Assembly (NCBI GenBank): GCA_050258555.1
Contig: JBLMZA010000077.1
Location: 1-34,511 of the forward strand
Source: CAISDA01 sp050258555
GTDB lineage: Bacteria; Bacteroidota; Ignavibacteria; UBA10030; UBA8401
Reading direction: 5' to 3'
Length of the DNA: 34,511 nucleotides
Part shown: one piece after another, positions 6,955 to 15,671 of the stretch
Numbering within the stretch: position 1 is the stretch's first letter
Layout of the letters: every line of letters begins with the position of its first letter
Notes under the pieces: generated by a model
Databases searched by the model: none
What the model was told of the DNA's origin: nothing
The model's input: only the letters and a program-made list of their open reading frames with translations
Position numbers and translations under genes: made by a program

Positions 6955-8418
6955 TCAGCGCGCGAGCACAAGCCTGATCGTGCGGCGCTCAGAGCCGGCT
7001 TCAAGCCGGCAGACATAAACGCCGCTCGGATGTGATTCCGCATGCCATGTGACCGTATGCGCTCCCGCCGATACGACTTCATCGGCAAGCGTGGCCACGC
7101 AGCGGCCAAGCATGTCGTAGATCTTCAGCGCGACGCGCCCGGCATGCGGCGCGACATACATGATCGCGGTCGAGGGATTGAAGGGATTGGGATAATTCTG
7201 CGAAAGCCTGTATGAAGAGGGCGCCGTCTGTCCATCGACCGCAACAGCCGACACCACGGGCGCAAAGGCCGCACGGATGCCCTGCCATAATTCGGGCGTC
7301 GGACCTTCGTAGCTCAGCGCCCACATGCCCACCCCGCCGAGGTTTTTGGCATTCACGAGCGCATACTTATACGCAAGGCTCAGACTGTCGTCATACCAGG
7401 CCTGATGAAACTGCGTGCCGAGCACGTACGTGAAATATGCGGATTTCGTCGCCGCATCGAACACTTTGCCGAACGCCCGAGCCTTCGGCTCGAGCACGGC
7501 ATAGGTGCCCGATTTTCCATTGCCCATGACCGGCGACTTTCTCGCCGATGAGGACACGGGCCAGTCGAATCCGAACCAGGGCAGACCGACGATCAGCTTT
7601 TCCGGCGCGACGCCCGAGGAAAGGTACGTCGTGACCGATTTCGTGATCGTGTAATTCTCCCCCTCCAGCGGCGCGTTCGGTCCTGCTGTTGAACTGCCGG
7701 CATAATAATAATCGTATCCCATCAGAAAGAGATAATCGCAGATCGAGGAGAGCGCCGCAAAGTCCCAGGACTTCGACCAGTCGACCGCCGGACCGGCCAT
7801 CGAGATTTCGGCGCCGGGAATCACGGCCCTCACATTCGATGCCAAGGCCCGCATGAACGAGACGAGATTCGCGCGCTGTGAGAGAGGCACGCTTTCAAAA
7901 TCGATATTCACCCCGTCCCCGCCCCGCGCCACAAGCATTGTGCAGAGCGATGCGATCATCGTGTTCTGCTTCGCGGCATCGGAAAGGATCGCCGTATTTT
8001 GCGCGCTGCCGAAATTCGTCACGACCAAAACGACCTTCACGCCGCGCTCGTGCGCATACGAAATCAGCGGCGTCGTCATCCAGTTTCGCGTCGTTAGGGC
8101 CCTGCCTGTTGCCGTATCGACTTCGTAGCTGAAATACCCGATCGTCGAAAGCGCGGAATAATCGTACGAGAGATGCGCCGTTGCCGAGGCCCAATAGGGA
8201 TGATAGCCGAAGACCTGTCTGGAAAGAGCTCCGTGCGTCTTCGGCCTGAATGGTGAAGAAGGCGGAAGAGCCGAGAGCGTCCCAACGGAATCTTTCATGG
8301 CATCCTTCGCATGCAGTTCGCTTTCCAGCTGATGGATGGATGGAGGCGGCTCTTTCACCTGCGCGCGCGACGCAGGAACAAAAAACAGGATCGCAGAAAT
8401 CAACAGCATACGCTTCAT
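6955..8418 (-). CDS. Secreted glycoside hydrolase family 18 protein with T9SS sorting domain
   Basis: A 487-residue exported protein. Residues 1-20 are a signal peptide ending ASRAQ. Residues about 67-390 are a GH18 TIM barrel of the chitinase/spore-hydrolase type. The catalytic motif GDGVNIDFE gives the acid Glu at residue 175; the usual second Asp of DxxDxDxE is Asn171. FLMGYDYYY (231-239) and GGVGMWALSYEG (361-372) are further family signatures. The C-terminal about 85 residues are a T9SS domain (YRLSQNYPNPFNPST onward). The start ATG overlaps the stop of the upstream esterase gene (ATGA at 8418-8415), so translation is probably coupled; no independent ribosome binding site is evident. Substrate, chitin or peptidoglycan-like glycan, is not determined. 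Confidence 0.9.
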   Translation of the reverse strand: MKRMLLISAILFFVPASRAQVKEPPPSIHQLESELHAKDAMKDSVGTLSALPPSSPFRPKTHGALSRQVFGYHPYWASATAHLSYDYSALSTIGYFSYEVDTATGRALTTRNWMTTPLISYAHERGVKVVLVVTNFGSAQNTAILSDAAKQNTMIASLCTMLVARGGDGVNIDFESVPLSQRANLVSFMRALASNVRAVIPGAEISMAGPAVDWSKSWDFAALSSICDYLFLMGYDYYYAGSSTAGPNAPLEGENYTITKSVTTYLSSGVAPEKLIVGLPWFGFDWPVSSSARKSPVMGNGKSGTYAVLEPKARAFGKVFDAATKSAYFTYVLGTQFHQAWYDDSLSLAYKYALVNAKNLGGVGMWALSYEGPTPELWQGIRAAFAPVVSAVAVDGQTAPSSYRLSQNYPNPFNPSTAIMYVAPHAGRVALKIYDMLGRCVATLADEVVSAGAHTVTWHAESHPSGVYVCRLEAGSERRTIRLVLAR

Positions 8419-11003
8419 CGCACGACCGCCAGCTTCCTCGTCGCGGAGTATGCCCCCGCATCGATCCTGTAAAAATAAATGCCGCTTGAGGCGGCGCCCG
8501 CATTCCACTCGACGCTGTGCGAACCCGCTTCCATGCGCCCGTTCACGAGCACGGCGACTTCCCGCCCGAGCACGTCATAGATGGCCAGGCGCACGGGCGA
8601 TGTGCGTGCAAGAAAAAACCGGATCCTGGTCGAGGGATTGAAGGGATTCGGATAGTTTTGCTCGAGCCGGAAGCCTTCCGGCGCGCGCGAGGCGTCATCG
8701 CCCACGGCAGAAACCGGAGGAGACATGATGATGACATCACGCGCGGTGAACGGCTTCAGGATCTTGATCAGAAACATATCGCCCGATGCCGGATGCACAT
8801 ACGTTTCATTGGCCGGAAAGACCGCCTGCCAGGTGAGCATCTTTGTTCCCGCCTTGTCCTTCTCGATGAAATAGAGCTCGTCGTTGCGCGAGAGCGACGC
8901 ATCCATGTCGTTGTCGTTGAAGATCACTTCGGCCTTCCGCGCTTCGGTCCTGTTCCACACGGAAAATTTCATGGGCACAGGCGCCGCATCAAGAAACGTT
9001 CCGGACGTATCCGTGACATGATCGGCAATCGTGATCAGATAGTCGGCCGCATAGGCCGTGCCCTTGAGCGCCTCCGTGCCGAGATTGATTTCAGGAAGCG
9101 AAACGGCGGCTTCAAGCGTGCTCGATCCCCTGATCCACTTCGTGGAATCGCTCGAGGGCTGGGGCGAAGCATAATTCGTGATGACCAGGCGCATGCCGTC
9201 AAAGAGCGGACCTTCGAGTCCGTTTGTGATCGGTTCGTTCTCAATCGAGGGTTTGTTCTGCGAGAGATTGAAGACGGAATACGTCGTTCTTCCTCCCGAT
9301 GCCGAATCGTTGAATGTGATCCGGTACTGATCGATCCATGCCGTGCCTGAGCCGATACGGACGGGCAGGATCGTTCCGTCGCCCGAACCCGAGAGGTGTT
9401 TGAACGATGCCGTCACGGCACTGCGCGGATTGTTCACAACGAATATCGGCGAGACACTCTCGCGCACCGCCTGACCGTCGCTCACTCTCAGACGGATCCG
9501 GCCGCGCGCGGAATTCACTTCCTCCGTCGTCTTCCACAGATACGACCCCGTATTGGAAAGACCGGAGGCGACGGTCTTCCAGCGTGTCCCCCCATCGGCG
9601 CTGAAATCGATCGTGATTGTGAGCGCATCCCCGTCGGCATCGGCGGCGTTCCAGCGGATCGCCGTCTCTCCTTCCAGTGTATCGGCTTCGGAAGGCGCAG
9701 TCAGGATGGCATCGGGCACGCCGTTGCCGGGATTATTCACGGTAAAGGTTCCGGCGCTTTCCGAATAGCCAAGCGATGAATCGCCGGCCATCACAAGCAG
9801 CCGGAGCTTGTAGCGCGTGCCGTCGGATACACGCCGCGTATCCCAGTTGAATGAGGAATCGGCGGCCGTTGAAACCGACAGCGTCTGCCAGCGCGCCCCG
9901 CCGTCATTCGAGACCTCCAGCATCGTCGTTGCTGGTGTCGTGGTCGCCAAGCCGCGCATCCAGTTCACGGACACCACGCCCGAGACGCTCGTTCCGGAGG
10001 CGGGTCCCGTCATGGGACTCTGGAGCGTCGCAATCGGCGTCTGGAATTTCCGCCAATGCTTCGGGAATGTCCGCATCGCATGGATATCGGCATAATACCA
10101 GGAGTGCTGGGCGTTGGAAGACAGAAGCAGCGACGGGGCAGCATTGGGGATGCCTTTTTCGGCCAGAAGCGACACGACGTGCTGCGCCCGATCGTCGTTG
10201 CCGGCCGGCGTCGCATCGATGTAGAACTGCATCTGCTTCAAGGCGGAAACAGTCCGGGCGGACGCGTTCTTGATCAGGTTCGCCTCGTTATACGACGTCA
10301 TATAGGGAATGTCGCGCGGCACGTTGAACATGGGATCGAACATCGCATTCGTCACCCAGAGATCGTTGAGCGTGCCGGGGCGCGCAGGGTTCGTGAAATC
10401 GAGCCACATGAGCGTGCCGTCGAAGGCGCCGACAGACGTGAAGAGTTCGGGATGCTTCGTGCCGAGCATCATCGATGTGTAGCCGCCGAGCGAGAAGCCG
10501 TCCGCGGCGCGGAACGAGCGCGTGGGAATCGTGCGGAAGTGTTGATCGATGTACGGAATGAGTTCTCCGACCAGGTAGTCTTCGAAGCGTCCGGTGCCAA
10601 GACCCTCGCGGCTTGCGGCACGCTCCGGCGCGCGCAGATTGACGGCGCATGCGGGCACGGCGTTGTCGGCCGAGGACATGCCCGGCATCACCAGTATCAC
10701 ATTGCCTATCTTGCCTGCCGCGATGAGATCGTCGGCGTCGTTTTTTACCGTGCGGCCCTGCCGCGAATTATCCTCGTAGGGATTGGCCCACTCGCGTTCG
10801 TGTCCGCGGAAGAGATAGATCACCGGATAGCGCTCCGAACTCGAATCGTATCCGGCAGGAAGATAGATGTTGTAGCTTTTATCGATGCCGAGCGCCGCGC
10901 TGTGAAAGGAGCGGAGCTCGATGCGGCTTTGCTGGCCGTGTGAGGCGGCAAGCGGACTCACCGTGAGTCCGCACAGAAGCAGAAATCTGAAGAAAGGTTT
11001 CAT
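8415..11003 (-). CDS. Secreted esterase-D-like hydrolase with Ig/FN3-like region and T9SS sorting domain
   Basis: An 862-residue exported protein. The signal peptide is residues 1-24. Residues about 28-320 are an alpha/beta-hydrolase of the putative esterase (Fes/esterase D) family: nucleophile motif GFSLGG with Ser171, and a candidate His in SSNAQHSWYY. The middle third has repeated beta-rich Ig/FN3-like stretches (SFNWDTRRVSDGTRYKLRL and ADADGDALTITIDFS). The last 85 residues are a T9SS domain beginning FRLEQNYPNPFNPST. It could be a carbohydrate esterase. Its start overlaps the upstream thioredoxin-like gene by ATGA (11003-11000), and its stop overlaps the GH18 start in the same way. Confidence 0.88.
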   Translation of the reverse strand: MKPFFRFLLLCGLTVSPLAASHGQQSRIELRSFHSAALGIDKSYNIYLPAGYDSSSERYPVIYLFRGHEREWANPYEDNSRQGRTVKNDADDLIAAGKIGNVILVMPGMSSADNAVPACAVNLRAPERAASREGLGTGRFEDYLVGELIPYIDQHFRTIPTRSFRAADGFSLGGYTSMMLGTKHPELFTSVGAFDGTLMWLDFTNPARPGTLNDLWVTNAMFDPMFNVPRDIPYMTSYNEANLIKNASARTVSALKQMQFYIDATPAGNDDRAQHVVSLLAEKGIPNAAPSLLLSSNAQHSWYYADIHAMRTFPKHWRKFQTPIATLQSPMTGPASGTSVSGVVSVNWMRGLATTTPATTMLEVSNDGGARWQTLSVSTAADSSFNWDTRRVSDGTRYKLRLLVMAGDSSLGYSESAGTFTVNNPGNGVPDAILTAPSEADTLEGETAIRWNAADADGDALTITIDFSADGGTRWKTVASGLSNTGSYLWKTTEEVNSARGRIRLRVSDGQAVRESVSPIFVVNNPRSAVTASFKHLSGSGDGTILPVRIGSGTAWIDQYRITFNDSASGGRTTYSVFNLSQNKPSIENEPITNGLEGPLFDGMRLVITNYASPQPSSDSTKWIRGSSTLEAAVSLPEINLGTEALKGTAYAADYLITIADHVTDTSGTFLDAAPVPMKFSVWNRTEARKAEVIFNDNDMDASLSRNDELYFIEKDKAGTKMLTWQAVFPANETYVHPASGDMFLIKILKPFTARDVIIMSPPVSAVGDDASRAPEGFRLEQNYPNPFNPSTRIRFFLARTSPVRLAIYDVLGREVAVLVNGRMEAGSHSVEWNAGAASSGIYFYRIDAGAYSATRKLAVVR

Positions 11004-11602
11004 TCGTTTAGTCGGTTGAGAAGCTCGGCCAGCTCATGCTGCGCGCTCGAGGTCTTGTCCTTTGCATACCACGTATGAAGCGCCATGAGCATGGCGCTCT
11101 TATCCCAGGCGGGATCCTTTTTGAATTCCGCCACCAACGCCCTGGCAGGCTCCGGACGCGGTCCCCAGGATCCCAACACTTCATTGGTCGCACGATCGGT
11201 CACGACGAGTATCGGAATCGAGCGCGTGCCGTTGGTGAGAAACCGGTCCATGAGTCCGGGGTTTTGGTCGCGCAGCGCAATCGAGAGCGTGATGCGGCCC
11301 GGAGCAAGCGCTGCGGCCTTCGCGATCATCGGCACGGTCTGCGCCGCATCGCCGCACCATCCTTCGCTGATCACCGTCCAGCGCTGAGGCCGTGTGATGC
11401 GTGCAATGGCGCGCTTCAATTCATCGGTGATCTCGCAGAGCAGGTCCAGCCGGTTCATGCGCTGGAGATTGAGCTTCACATTCTCCAGCTGCCCTTCCGC
11501 GGGATCGCCGCTCGTTGTCTTTCCTTCGGTCAGGAGACAGTCAATCAGCTCACGGTACTCCCGGTACGTCATGGCGCCCTTCGGCGCGTCGTTCAATGTC
11601 AT
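11000..11602 (-). CDS. Thioredoxin-like protein with a single active-site cysteine (WCGD)
   Basis: A 200-residue cytoplasmic protein. A helical N-terminal part is followed by a thioredoxin fold with VISEGWCGDAAQTVPMI, then RSIPILVV with the cis-Pro region and a C-terminal helix. The normal CxxC is reduced to one Cys, as in the thioredoxin_9-type family, so it is probably not a classical dithiol reductase. Role unknown. It follows asd by 8 nt and overlaps the secreted esterase gene by ATGA. The ATG at 11602 is favoured because a G-rich stretch precedes it and it does not overlap asd; an in-frame ATG at 11629 inside the asd end is possible. Confidence 0.82.
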   Translation of the reverse strand: MTLNDAPKGAMTYREYRELIDCLLTEGKTTSGDPAEGQLENVKLNLQRMNRLDLLCEITDELKRAIARITRPQRWTVISEGWCGDAAQTVPMIAKAAALAPGRITLSIALRDQNPGLMDRFLTNGTRSIPILVVTDRATNEVLGSWGPRPEPARALVAEFKKDPAWDKSAMLMALHTWYAKDKTSSAQHELAELLNRLNE

Positions 11603-11610
11603 GCCCACGC

Positions 11611-12612
11611 TCACGCCCCCTTGATCCATTCCTCGGCAATCTGCACGGCGTTCGTGGCCGCGCCCTTGCGAAGATTATCGGCCACGATCCAGAGATTGAG
11701 TCCGTTGGCGACCGAAGGATCGCGCCGCACGCGTCCGACGAATGTCGCATCCTTGTCGTGCGCCCAGACGGGCATCGGATACATCTTCGATGCCGGATCA
11801 TCCTGCAGCGTGATGCCGTCGGCGCTGCCCAGAAGCGCGATCACATCCTTCAGCTCGAAGGGGCGTTCGAATTCCACATTGACCGATTCCGAATGCCCGC
11901 CCACCGTCGGCACGCGCACGCAGGTGGCCGAGACGGCGATCGAGTCGTCGCCCATGATCTTCTTCGTCTCGTTGACCATCTTGTGCTCTTCCTTCGTGTA
12001 GCCGTCCTCGGTGAAGTCGTCGATGTGCGGCAGGCAGTTGAAAAGAATCTGGTAGGGAAATTTCTGCACCGCGGGCGCCTCGTGTTTCAGTTCGCTCATC
12101 AGCTGGTCGTAGCCGCGCTGGCCGGCGCCGGTGACGGACTGGTATGTCGAAACGACGACGCGTTTCACGCGGTAGCGGTCGTGCAGGGGCTTCAGTGCGA
12201 CGACCATCTGGATGGTCGAGCAGTTGGGATTGGCGATGATGCCCTTGTGGCGGAAGATCATCTCCCGGTTCACTTCCGGCACCACAAGCGGAATCTCGGG
12301 ATCCATGCGCCAGGCGCTCGAATTATCGATCACCAGCGTGCCGTTCGATGCGGCCACGGGGGCGAACCGGCGCGAGACCGAGGCGCCGGCGGAAAAAAGC
12401 GCAATCGGGGCCTTGTAGTGCGCCAGCGTTTCATCGGACAGGAGTTCGACCGGCACCTGTTCGCCGCCGAATGCGACGCATGTGCCGAGCGAGCGCTCGC
12501 TTGCCAGCGGGATGAGCCGAGCGACGGGAAAGCGGCGCTCCTCCAGGACCTGGATCATTTTTCTTCCGACCATGCCGGTTGCGCCGGCAACGATCACATC
12601 GAACGTCTTCAT
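11611..12612 (-). CDS. asd: Aspartate-semialdehyde dehydrogenase
   Basis: A 333-residue NADPH-dependent enzyme reducing aspartyl-4-phosphate to aspartate-4-semialdehyde, the branch point to lysine/DAP, threonine and methionine. The Rossmann motif VAGATGMVGRKM is at residues about 8-19, the catalytic Cys in IIANPNCSTIQ, and the substrate-binding STYQSVTGAGQRG follows. The ATG at 12612 has a good AGGAAGGG ribosome binding site 8 nt upstream; an in-frame TTG two codons earlier is rejected. It lies 35 nt downstream of lysC, forming a clear lysC-asd pair. Confidence 0.95.
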   Translation of the reverse strand: MKTFDVIVAGATGMVGRKMIQVLEERRFPVARLIPLASERSLGTCVAFGGEQVPVELLSDETLAHYKAPIALFSAGASVSRRFAPVAASNGTLVIDNSSAWRMDPEIPLVVPEVNREMIFRHKGIIANPNCSTIQMVVALKPLHDRYRVKRVVVSTYQSVTGAGQRGYDQLMSELKHEAPAVQKFPYQILFNCLPHIDDFTEDGYTKEEHKMVNETKKIMGDDSIAVSATCVRVPTVGGHSESVNVEFERPFELKDVIALLGSADGITLQDDPASKMYPMPVWAHDKDATFVGRVRRDPSVANGLNLWIVADNLRKGAATNAVQIAEEWIKGA

Positions 12613-12647
12613 AACCAACCCTTCCTGAATTGATACATGTGTGATGC

Positions 12648-14030
12648 TTATTCAAAAATCTCCGTCAGCGCAGAAACATGCGAGAAGAGCTCCGCGTGGA
12701 GACGCCTGACGACGTCATCGACCGCCTCCTCGTCCACGACGAAGCTCAGATTGATTTCGCTTGCGCCCTGCGAGATCATGTTGATATTCACGTCGCTGAT
12801 CGCGCTCAAGACGCGCGCGGCCACGCCGGGCGAGTTGCGAAGATTGTCGCCCACCACGCAGATGATCGCCTTTTTCTCGCCGACGGTGACCGTGGCGAAT
12901 GTGCGCAGCTCGCGCACGATCGCATGCAGATGCTTCGAATTGTCGACCGTGACCGAAATCGAGACTTCGCTCGTGGCCACCGTATGGACGATCGTCTGGA
13001 ATTTGTCGAAGACCTTGAAGACATGCTCCAGGAATCCGTGCGCAAGGAACATGCGGCTCGAGACGATGGAAATCAGCGTGATGCCTTCCTTGTAGGCGAT
13101 CGATTTCACGTTGCAGCGCTTCTCGGCCTTGGGCTTGGTGACAATGAGCGTGCCGGTCGAGGCCGGGCGCTTCGAATTGAGCACGCGCACGGGAATGTTC
13201 TTTTTCACAGCGGGCATGATCGTATCCGGATGCAGCACGCGCGCGCCGAAATACGCGAGCTCGCTTGCCTCGTTGAAGCTCATGACCTTGATCTTCTTCG
13301 CGTCCTTCACCACGGTCGGATCGGCCGTCAATATGCCGTCCACATCCGTCCAGATCTGTATCTCGTCGGCATTGATCAATGCGCCGATGATGGCCGCCGA
13401 ATAATCCGAGCCCCCGCGTCCGATCGTGGTCGTGATACCCTGCTCCGTGGCGCCGATGAAGCCCTGCGTCACCACGACGTGTCCGGTGGCGACTTTCGGC
13501 AGCACGTGGTTTCTCAGCCGGTGCTCGGTCGCATCCAACTGCACGACGGCCTTCGTGAACTGCTCGTCGGTGATCATGAGCTTTCTGGCGTCGAACCAGA
13601 CAGAGCGCATGCCGATTTTTTCAAGATAATGATGAAGGATGAATGTCGAGAGCCGTTCGCCATAGGCGGCAAAGGCGTCGATGGAGCGCGGCGTCAGTTC
13701 TCCCAGTATCGCCACGCCGTTGACAAGCGCCGCAAGCTCTTCGGCGCATTCTGCGATGTGTTTGAGGAGCGTCTTTTGCAGTTCGCCGTCAAAGAGCTCT
13801 TTGACGATCTTCTTGTGGCGGCTCTCGATCGAGGCGACATGCTCGAGCGCCTCGTCTTTCGCTCCGGTCTGCGCAAGCGACGCCGTCTTCAATAGCTGGT
13901 TGGTGATGCCGGCGCATGCCGAAGCGACGACAACCGGGCGGCTGACAAAATTTTTTCTGACGATCTCCGCCACATTCGCGATCGCTTTGGCGTCTTCCAC
14001 GGAAGTGCCGCCGAATTTCATGATGATCAT
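12648..14030 (-). CDS. lysC: Aspartate kinase (lysine-sensitive AKIII-like)
   Basis: A 460-residue monofunctional aspartokinase that phosphorylates L-aspartate, the first step of the aspartate family. The N-terminal kinase signature IIMKFGGTSVEDA is at residues 2-14, with TIGRGGSDYSAA and the nucleotide-binding TDVDGILTADPT further on. Two C-terminal ACT domains occupy about residues 315-460; FLAHGFLEHVF and VATSEVSISVTVD resemble the lysine-binding ACT region of E. coli LysC, so lysine feedback is inferred. The ATG at 14030 matches the family N-terminus. asd follows 35 nt downstream. No homoserine dehydrogenase domain is fused. Confidence 0.94.
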   Translation of the reverse strand: MIIMKFGGTSVEDAKAIANVAEIVRKNFVSRPVVVASACAGITNQLLKTASLAQTGAKDEALEHVASIESRHKKIVKELFDGELQKTLLKHIAECAEELAALVNGVAILGELTPRSIDAFAAYGERLSTFILHHYLEKIGMRSVWFDARKLMITDEQFTKAVVQLDATEHRLRNHVLPKVATGHVVVTQGFIGATEQGITTTIGRGGSDYSAAIIGALINADEIQIWTDVDGILTADPTVVKDAKKIKVMSFNEASELAYFGARVLHPDTIMPAVKKNIPVRVLNSKRPASTGTLIVTKPKAEKRCNVKSIAYKEGITLISIVSSRMFLAHGFLEHVFKVFDKFQTIVHTVATSEVSISVTVDNSKHLHAIVRELRTFATVTVGEKKAIICVVGDNLRNSPGVAARVLSAISDVNINMISQGASEINLSFVVDEEAVDDVVRRLHAELFSHVSALTEIFE

Positions 14031-14076
14031 TGGTGGTGCCTGAAACGTCCTTTCCTGCTTCCTGATTCGTCTTCGT

Positions 14077-14559
14077 TCAGAGTTTGTACCCGATCGCGCG
14101 CAGCAGGTTCTTCCTGTCCTGGATGTCGCTTTCGGTCTCAATGCCGCGCGATGCCATGCCGTCGATCACGCCCATGACGCCCCGGCCCGTCTCCGTTTCG
14201 GCGACGATCACCTCGAGCGGATTGGCCGTCGCGCAGAAAATCCGGCAGACTTCAGGGAGGTTCTTGATGGCATTGAGGATGTTGATGGGATATCCCTTTT
14301 CTATAAATAAAATAAATGCATGGCCGCATGCAAGCGCCATCGCATTCTTTTTTGCCAGTTCGATCAGCGCCGCATCGTTGCCCGAATAGCGCACCAGGGC
14401 GGGACCGGATGCCTCGCAGAAGGCCAGACCGAAGGCGATCGAGCCGTTGGTCTGCACGATCGCCTCATGCATGTCTTCCACCGTCTTGATGAAGTGCGAC
14501 TGACCGAGGATGACGTTCGTCGCTTCGGGCTTTTCAATTTTCACAATCGAGAGATCCAT
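14077..14559 (-). CDS. Adenosine-specific kinase family protein (DUF355)
   Basis: A 160-residue protein matching the small archaeal/bacterial adenosine-specific kinase family along its whole length: VILGQSHFIKTVEDMHEA near the N-terminus, FGLAFCEASGPALVRYSGND, GHAFILFIEKGYPINILNAI, and FCATANPLEVIVAETE near the C-terminus. Members bind adenosine/AMP; the physiological role in bacteria is poorly known. A very strong ribosome binding site (AAAGGAGG) lies about 12 nt before the ATG. It sits between the DUF1611 gene and lysC, each gap under 50 nt, so it is probably in their operon. Confidence 0.88.
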   Translation of the reverse strand: MDLSIVKIEKPEATNVILGQSHFIKTVEDMHEAIVQTNGSIAFGLAFCEASGPALVRYSGNDAALIELAKKNAMALACGHAFILFIEKGYPINILNAIKNLPEVCRIFCATANPLEVIVAETETGRGVMGVIDGMASRGIETESDIQDRKNLLRAIGYKL

Positions 14560-14586
14560 CGTCTTTTGTGCCTCCTTTCGCTGCTG

Positions 14587-15630
14587 TTATGGTGTGGATT
14601 GAAAATACGAGAGAAGCGCATCGGCCAGCGGCACGGCGCCGAAGCGGAATGCGTCGACGGCCGGCAGTCCCGTCTCGCGCGTGATCTTCTCGGCCTCGCG
14701 CATCGATTCCTCGTCCGTAAGGCCGATCGAGTTGACGCCGATGGCCACGACCTTCGTCGGCTTGAAAAAGCGCACGGCGTCTTCATGCAGACGGATGAGG
14801 CGCGGAAGATCCGGAATCGTCGCGCCGAAATCGTCCTTCAGCCTGGTGGGCTGGTGGCAGAGGATCATCGCATCGGGCATCGTGCCGTGCAAGAGTCCGT
14901 ATGTGACGCCGGAATATCCCTGGTGCGTGAGCGCGCCCTGCCCTTCCACAAAAAGATATGCATGCCCGTTTTGGTCGGCCTCGTCGATCGCGCGCTCGAT
15001 CGATCCGGCAATGTAATCGCTGATCACGGCATCGACCGCCACGCCGCGGCCCGAAATCATGATGCCCGTCTGTCCCGTGCCGATGAAGTCGGAAGGAATG
15101 CCGCGCCGGGCGAACTCCTTCTGCACTTCAAGGATCGTCGTCATCTTGCCGATATTGCAGTCCGAGCCCACGGTGAGCACCGTGCGCGCGCGGCGGGTCT
15201 TCCATGTGCCTTTTGCCACCACTTCATACTCGGGCGGGATCTTCCGCCAGTCGGTGATCGTGCGGCCGCAGCGCTCGGCCGTCCGGCGGAATTCCTCGTC
15301 ATCCGAGAGTATCGTATGCAGTCCCGAACAGATATCGAGTCCGGCTTCCAGCGCCTCGATGATCCAGGCCCTCCATTCCAAAGGAAGCCTTCCGCCCGGA
15401 GGAGCGATGCCGATCAGAAGCGTGTCGGGCGTGTAGGCGAGCCCTTCCCTGATCGATGCCACGACGGGCACCGCGCCGCCGTAGCCGAGCACATCCTGCG
15501 CGGTCATGCCCGCTTTCGTCGAGTCGATGACCGCCGCTACTTCATTCTTCAGATAGACCAGAGCGGCATTGGCCGTCTTCGACCGGAGCGGACTGAACCG
15601 CCCTTCGGCCAGAGCAAGGATTCTTCTCAT
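14587..15630 (-). CDS. DUF1611 / DgcN-like P-loop protein
   Basis: A 347-residue cytoplasmic protein with an N-terminal domain (about 1-130, with YGGAVPVVASIREG) and a C-terminal P-loop NTPase-like domain beginning LTVGSDCNIGKMTTILEVQ. FIGTGQTGIMISGRG and YLFVEGQGALTH follow, all typical of DUF1611. Some members, named DgcN, have been implicated in D-glutamate catabolism together with the racemase-like DgcA; no DgcA is in this window, so the role is open. I chose ATG 15630 because family members begin RILALAEGRF close to the N-terminus. An alternative ATG at 15675 overlaps the methyltransferase stop as ATGA and would add 15 residues. Confidence 0.85.
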   Translation of the reverse strand: MRRILALAEGRFSPLRSKTANAALVYLKNEVAAVIDSTKAGMTAQDVLGYGGAVPVVASIREGLAYTPDTLLIGIAPPGGRLPLEWRAWIIEALEAGLDICSGLHTILSDDEEFRRTAERCGRTITDWRKIPPEYEVVAKGTWKTRRARTVLTVGSDCNIGKMTTILEVQKEFARRGIPSDFIGTGQTGIMISGRGVAVDAVISDYIAGSIERAIDEADQNGHAYLFVEGQGALTHQGYSGVTYGLLHGTMPDAMILCHQPTRLKDDFGATIPDLPRLIRLHEDAVRFFKPTKVVAIGVNSIGLTDEESMREAEKITRETGLPAVDAFRFGAVPLADALLSYFQSTP

Positions 15631-15671
15631 GCGTGCACCATCAGTGTTGTGCGTGGATGTGTGTGAATACA

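Noticed and set aside
14320..15666. 448-codon plus-strand frame opposite DUF1611
   Set aside because: Arg/His/Asp-rich composition without a domain; the opposite strand matches DUF1611 over its full length.
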